64,000 nt of DNA from Brachionus koreanus (lineage: Eukaryota > Rotifera > Eurotatoria > Ploima > Brachionidae), in the NCBI GenBank assembly GCA_016987375.1, contig PJRA01000048.1, positions 1,626,503 through 1,690,502 of the forward strand. Reading direction: 5' to 3'. The notes beneath the pieces are model-generated. The model saw only the letters and a program-made list of their open reading frames with translations, ran no database searches and was not told the origin of the DNA. The position numbers and the translations under genes were made by a program. Positions 62,085 through 64,000 of the stretch are shown here, one piece after another (the first letter of the stretch is position 1; each line of letters opens with the position of its first letter).

Positions 62085-62257
62085 GAAAAGTAAACCGGAT
62101 GACTGCAAATTAGCAATTGTTAATCCTTTATTAAAAAATAAAGGAGATAATTAATCATAGAGCTATATCATTATTGTCTTCAATTGAAAAAATGTTTGAA
62201 AGACTATTAGCAAGTCAGATTTTAAACTATTTTGAATCAAAGAATATTGATTTAGAT
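62085..62257 (+). mobile_element. LINE reverse-transcriptase N-terminal fragment
   Basis: Frames read KPDDCKLAIVNPLLKNKGDN and, after a one-base shift, RAISLLSSIEKMFERLLASQ then ILNYFESKNI, the conserved start of a jockey/CR1 RT domain. It stops abruptly at about 62257, a few bases from the left end (62262) of the block duplicated at 52051. Confidence 0.85.
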
Positions 62258-62550
62258 TAGATTTAGATTTGTTCAAAAAAATTTTTGGTCAAAGACTTGA
62301 CTTTTCAATTAGTGTATTTATTAGTTGTTTTAAGCATGAAATTTTAAACAAGTAAGCATTTTTTATTTAAGCTAAAAGAAAATAATAATATTTGGTTAAA
62401 GACATTTTATATATAATGTTCTGGAGGTGTTTTTAATGTTTATGTACCCAGAGGAATATGAACAAAATAAATTTTAAAATTTTAACTTTTGATTTAATTT
62501 TATTTTGGTTGTAAATAAAAAATTAAAAAAAAATAAATTAGAATTTTTTT

Positions 62551-64000
62551 TTACGAAAGATCCACAGAGCTCAAGCGCCTTAAAGCTCGGCTATATTTTG
62601 AATCGTATGTCTTATTATTCATAGTTAACTTTGTTTTCAATTTAAATTTAAAAAATCGTCTGATTCTAACAGGCAAAATTTCAAAACAATATTTTACAAT
62701 TAGTATGTAAATTAAAAAAATATTAATACAAACAATTAGGACTATTAAAATAGCCATTATTCTACAATTAAAAGAAAAAATACTTATTGATAGCAAAATT
62801 AAAGGTAAAATATAATAAATTAATGATATATATGATAGTATAAACGAATAGTGATTATAGGCTAAGTTTCCCAAGCTTATAGCAATTTTTTCGGGAAATC
62901 GCAAAACAGGTAACGGCAACCACATTATTACACCGAATATATTGAACAATGTGTAAACAAAAGCCAGTTGAAGAGATTTTTTTAATGCACAACCTGGCTG
63001 AGAAAACGCACTCAAAATACCAGTTACAGTAGTACCAACATTTGAGCCCATTATCATCACATAAACTCTTTGAAGACTGATTACACCTATTCCACATAAT
63101 GGAACCAATGTTGCTGTCATTATATTTGAACTTTGAACTATAATAGTGAAAATAAAAGAAATAAAAAATAGAATTAAATGCATCAACCATTTGAATTTTG
63201 GTGAAAATTCTGTGTTTATACATTTACGTAGACATAGAGCAATCGGACCAACAATTATCAAACTTAGAACTTTGACAATGGAAAAAAAAACTACCAAAAG
63301 AAATATTGTTGATGTGATAAGTATAATTAAGCCAGTTGTAGTGTCTCCATAGCTCTTTACTAATGGCATTGTTAAATAATTGCATTCTCTGGTACAATTT
63401 GATTCGTTTTCTTCACAATATCTCAGTGCAAAAGTGATCAATTTCGTTTCATTTTTACCTATTGATCCATTTTTCAATGTATCTAATTTTTTTTTATCAA
63501 TTTGTATTAAATAATTTGTAATTGGTGTCTGAATTTTTTTGATATAATTCCATTTTTTAAGTAAATTTTTTTCCTCAAAATTAATGGTTTCAACCATTTT
63601 CAAAGAAATTGACGACAGAATATTAAAAAAAGTCTCGGCAGGAAATAGAATCAATGTTGTTAAAATGTTGAACATGTCATTTAAAGTAGCAGCGGCAAAT
63701 GCTCTTCCAAGTGAAAGCGGATTACTTGATAGAGTCAAAGCAACATAAGAGTTTGTTATACATGTCCCAATATTTGAGCCCATAATTACAGGTATAGCAT
63801 TTTTGACCGAAGAAATCAAGCCGGTTCCCACCATTGTGATTACTATTGAAGTTGTGACTGCTGCATTTTGAAGGATTGATGTGGTAAGAATGCCAAAGCA
63901 TAAAGCAGTCACTGGATTGGAAAATAGGTACTTTAAAATACTTTCAAATTTTAAGAAATCTGGAGTAATGAGTATTGTTCCAATTGATATTAGCTCTAAT
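62551..64000 (-). CDS. SLC34-type sodium-dependent phosphate cotransporter (5' end beyond window)
   Basis: Multipass plasma-membrane Na+/Pi cotransporter of the NaPi-II family. The frame is open from the right edge of the window (reading SIGTILITPDF and FSNPVTALCFG) to TAA at 62551-62553, with no intron, about 482 visible residues. The two inverted repeats are recognisable: ILQNAAVTTSIVITMVGTGL with VIMGSNIGTCITN, and IIVQSSNIMTATLVPLCGIG with MIMGSNVGTTVTGIL. The paired QSSS signatures are altered to QNAA and QSSN. The large extracellular loop has Cys pairs and N-glycosylation sequons (NGS, NET, NES, NCT). FAAATLNDMFN and LQLAFVYTLFNIFGVIMWLP also match the family. The short basic C-terminus lacks the Cys cluster of NaPi-IIb. 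Part of this gene is duplicated at 52051-52505. Confidence 0.92.
   Translation of the reverse strand, partial: LELISIGTILITPDFLKFESILKYLFSNPVTALCFGILTTSILQNAAVTTSIVITMVGTGLISSVKNAIPVIMGSNIGTCITNSYVALTLSSNPLSLGRAFAAATLNDMFNILTTLILFPAETFFNILSSISLKMVETINFEEKNLLKKWNYIKKIQTPITNYLIQIDKKKLDTLKNGSIGKNETKLITFALRYCEENESNCTRECNYLTMPLVKSYGDTTTGLIILITSTIFLLVVFFSIVKVLSLIIVGPIALCLRKCINTEFSPKFKWLMHLILFFISFIFTIIVQSSNIMTATLVPLCGIGVISLQRVYVMIMGSNVGTTVTGILSAFSQPGCALKKSLQLAFVYTLFNIFGVIMWLPLPVLRFPEKIAISLGNLAYNHYSFILSYISLIYYILPLILLSISIFSFNCRIMAILIVLIVCINIFLIYILIVKYCFEILPVRIRRFFKFKLKTKLTMNNKTYDSKYSRALRRLSSVDLS

Noticed and set aside
1..64000. tRNA, rRNA or CRISPR features
   Set aside because: I looked for tRNA T-loop (ggttcgaatcc-like) sequences on both strands and for regular spaced repeats and found none that hold up; a tRNAscan run would be decisive.

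Overview
The window looks like nuclear DNA of a small-genome invertebrate. It is very AT-rich, coding exons are visibly richer in G+C than their surroundings, most introns are 50-90 nt with GT/AG ends, and every recognisable gene belongs to an animal family (Vav, RBX2, TMEM164, flavin monooxygenases, a Goliath/RNF13 ligase, an ORP3/6/7-type oxysterol-binding protein, an SNX19-like sorting nexin, an SLC34 phosphate transporter). A monogonont rotifer such as Brachionus is my best guess. That is inference from composition and gene style, not proof. There are 350 unknown bases at 11714-12063.

Layout. 1-7652 (-): a Vav-type Rho exchange factor whose two visible exons flank a 4.9 kb intron holding a decayed LINE on the opposite strand. 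7653-12396: AT-rich spacer with the gap and one orphan exon resembling the start of an NT-C2 (EHBP1-like) protein. 12397-13077 (-) RBX2 and 13537-16801 (+) TMEM164 are divergent across about 460 bp. 16802-22532: spacer with LINE debris and a 264-residue lineage-specific acidic protein (-). 22533-26998 (-): a seven-exon, polyQ-containing, possibly JHY-like gene. 29511-34205 (+): two tandem FMO genes 114 bp apart. 35387-38688 (+): RNF13/Goliath-type PA-TM-RING ligase. 42920-48054 (+): ORP with PH, FFAT-like motif and ORD. 48604-50963 (+): SNX19-like PXA-PX-nexin C protein. 52-62 kb: a turbulent block with a decaying tandem family of zinc-knuckle/coiled-coil/MATH genes, LINE fragments and a segmental duplication. 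62551-64000 (-): 3' part of an SLC34 sodium/phosphate cotransporter.

The most unusual locus is 60504-61997, the only intact member of the zinc-knuckle-MATH family. It carries a Y-box-type cold-shock domain and an acidic tail after the MATH domain, an architecture I do not recognise. Its neighbours are broken by in-frame stops, frameshifts and short duplications, and one of them (59150-60206) may keep a relic of the same cold-shock domain. A second theme is small DNA transposons inside introns: a 144-bp element with 30-bp inverted ends in the TMEM164 intron, a 224-bp element in an FMO intron, and a 177-bp TTAA-flanked piggyBac-like element inserted into a decayed mariner transposase in the RNF13-like intron.

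The genes do not form one pathway. RBX2, the Goliath-type ligase and possibly the MATH family touch ubiquitin signalling. The ORP, SNX19-like and TMEM164 proteins touch membrane lipid or ER function. Exon boundaries were read by eye from reading frame, splice consensus and paralogue comparison. Two junctions (JHY-like exon 1/2, ORP exon 8/9) could not be closed in frame.
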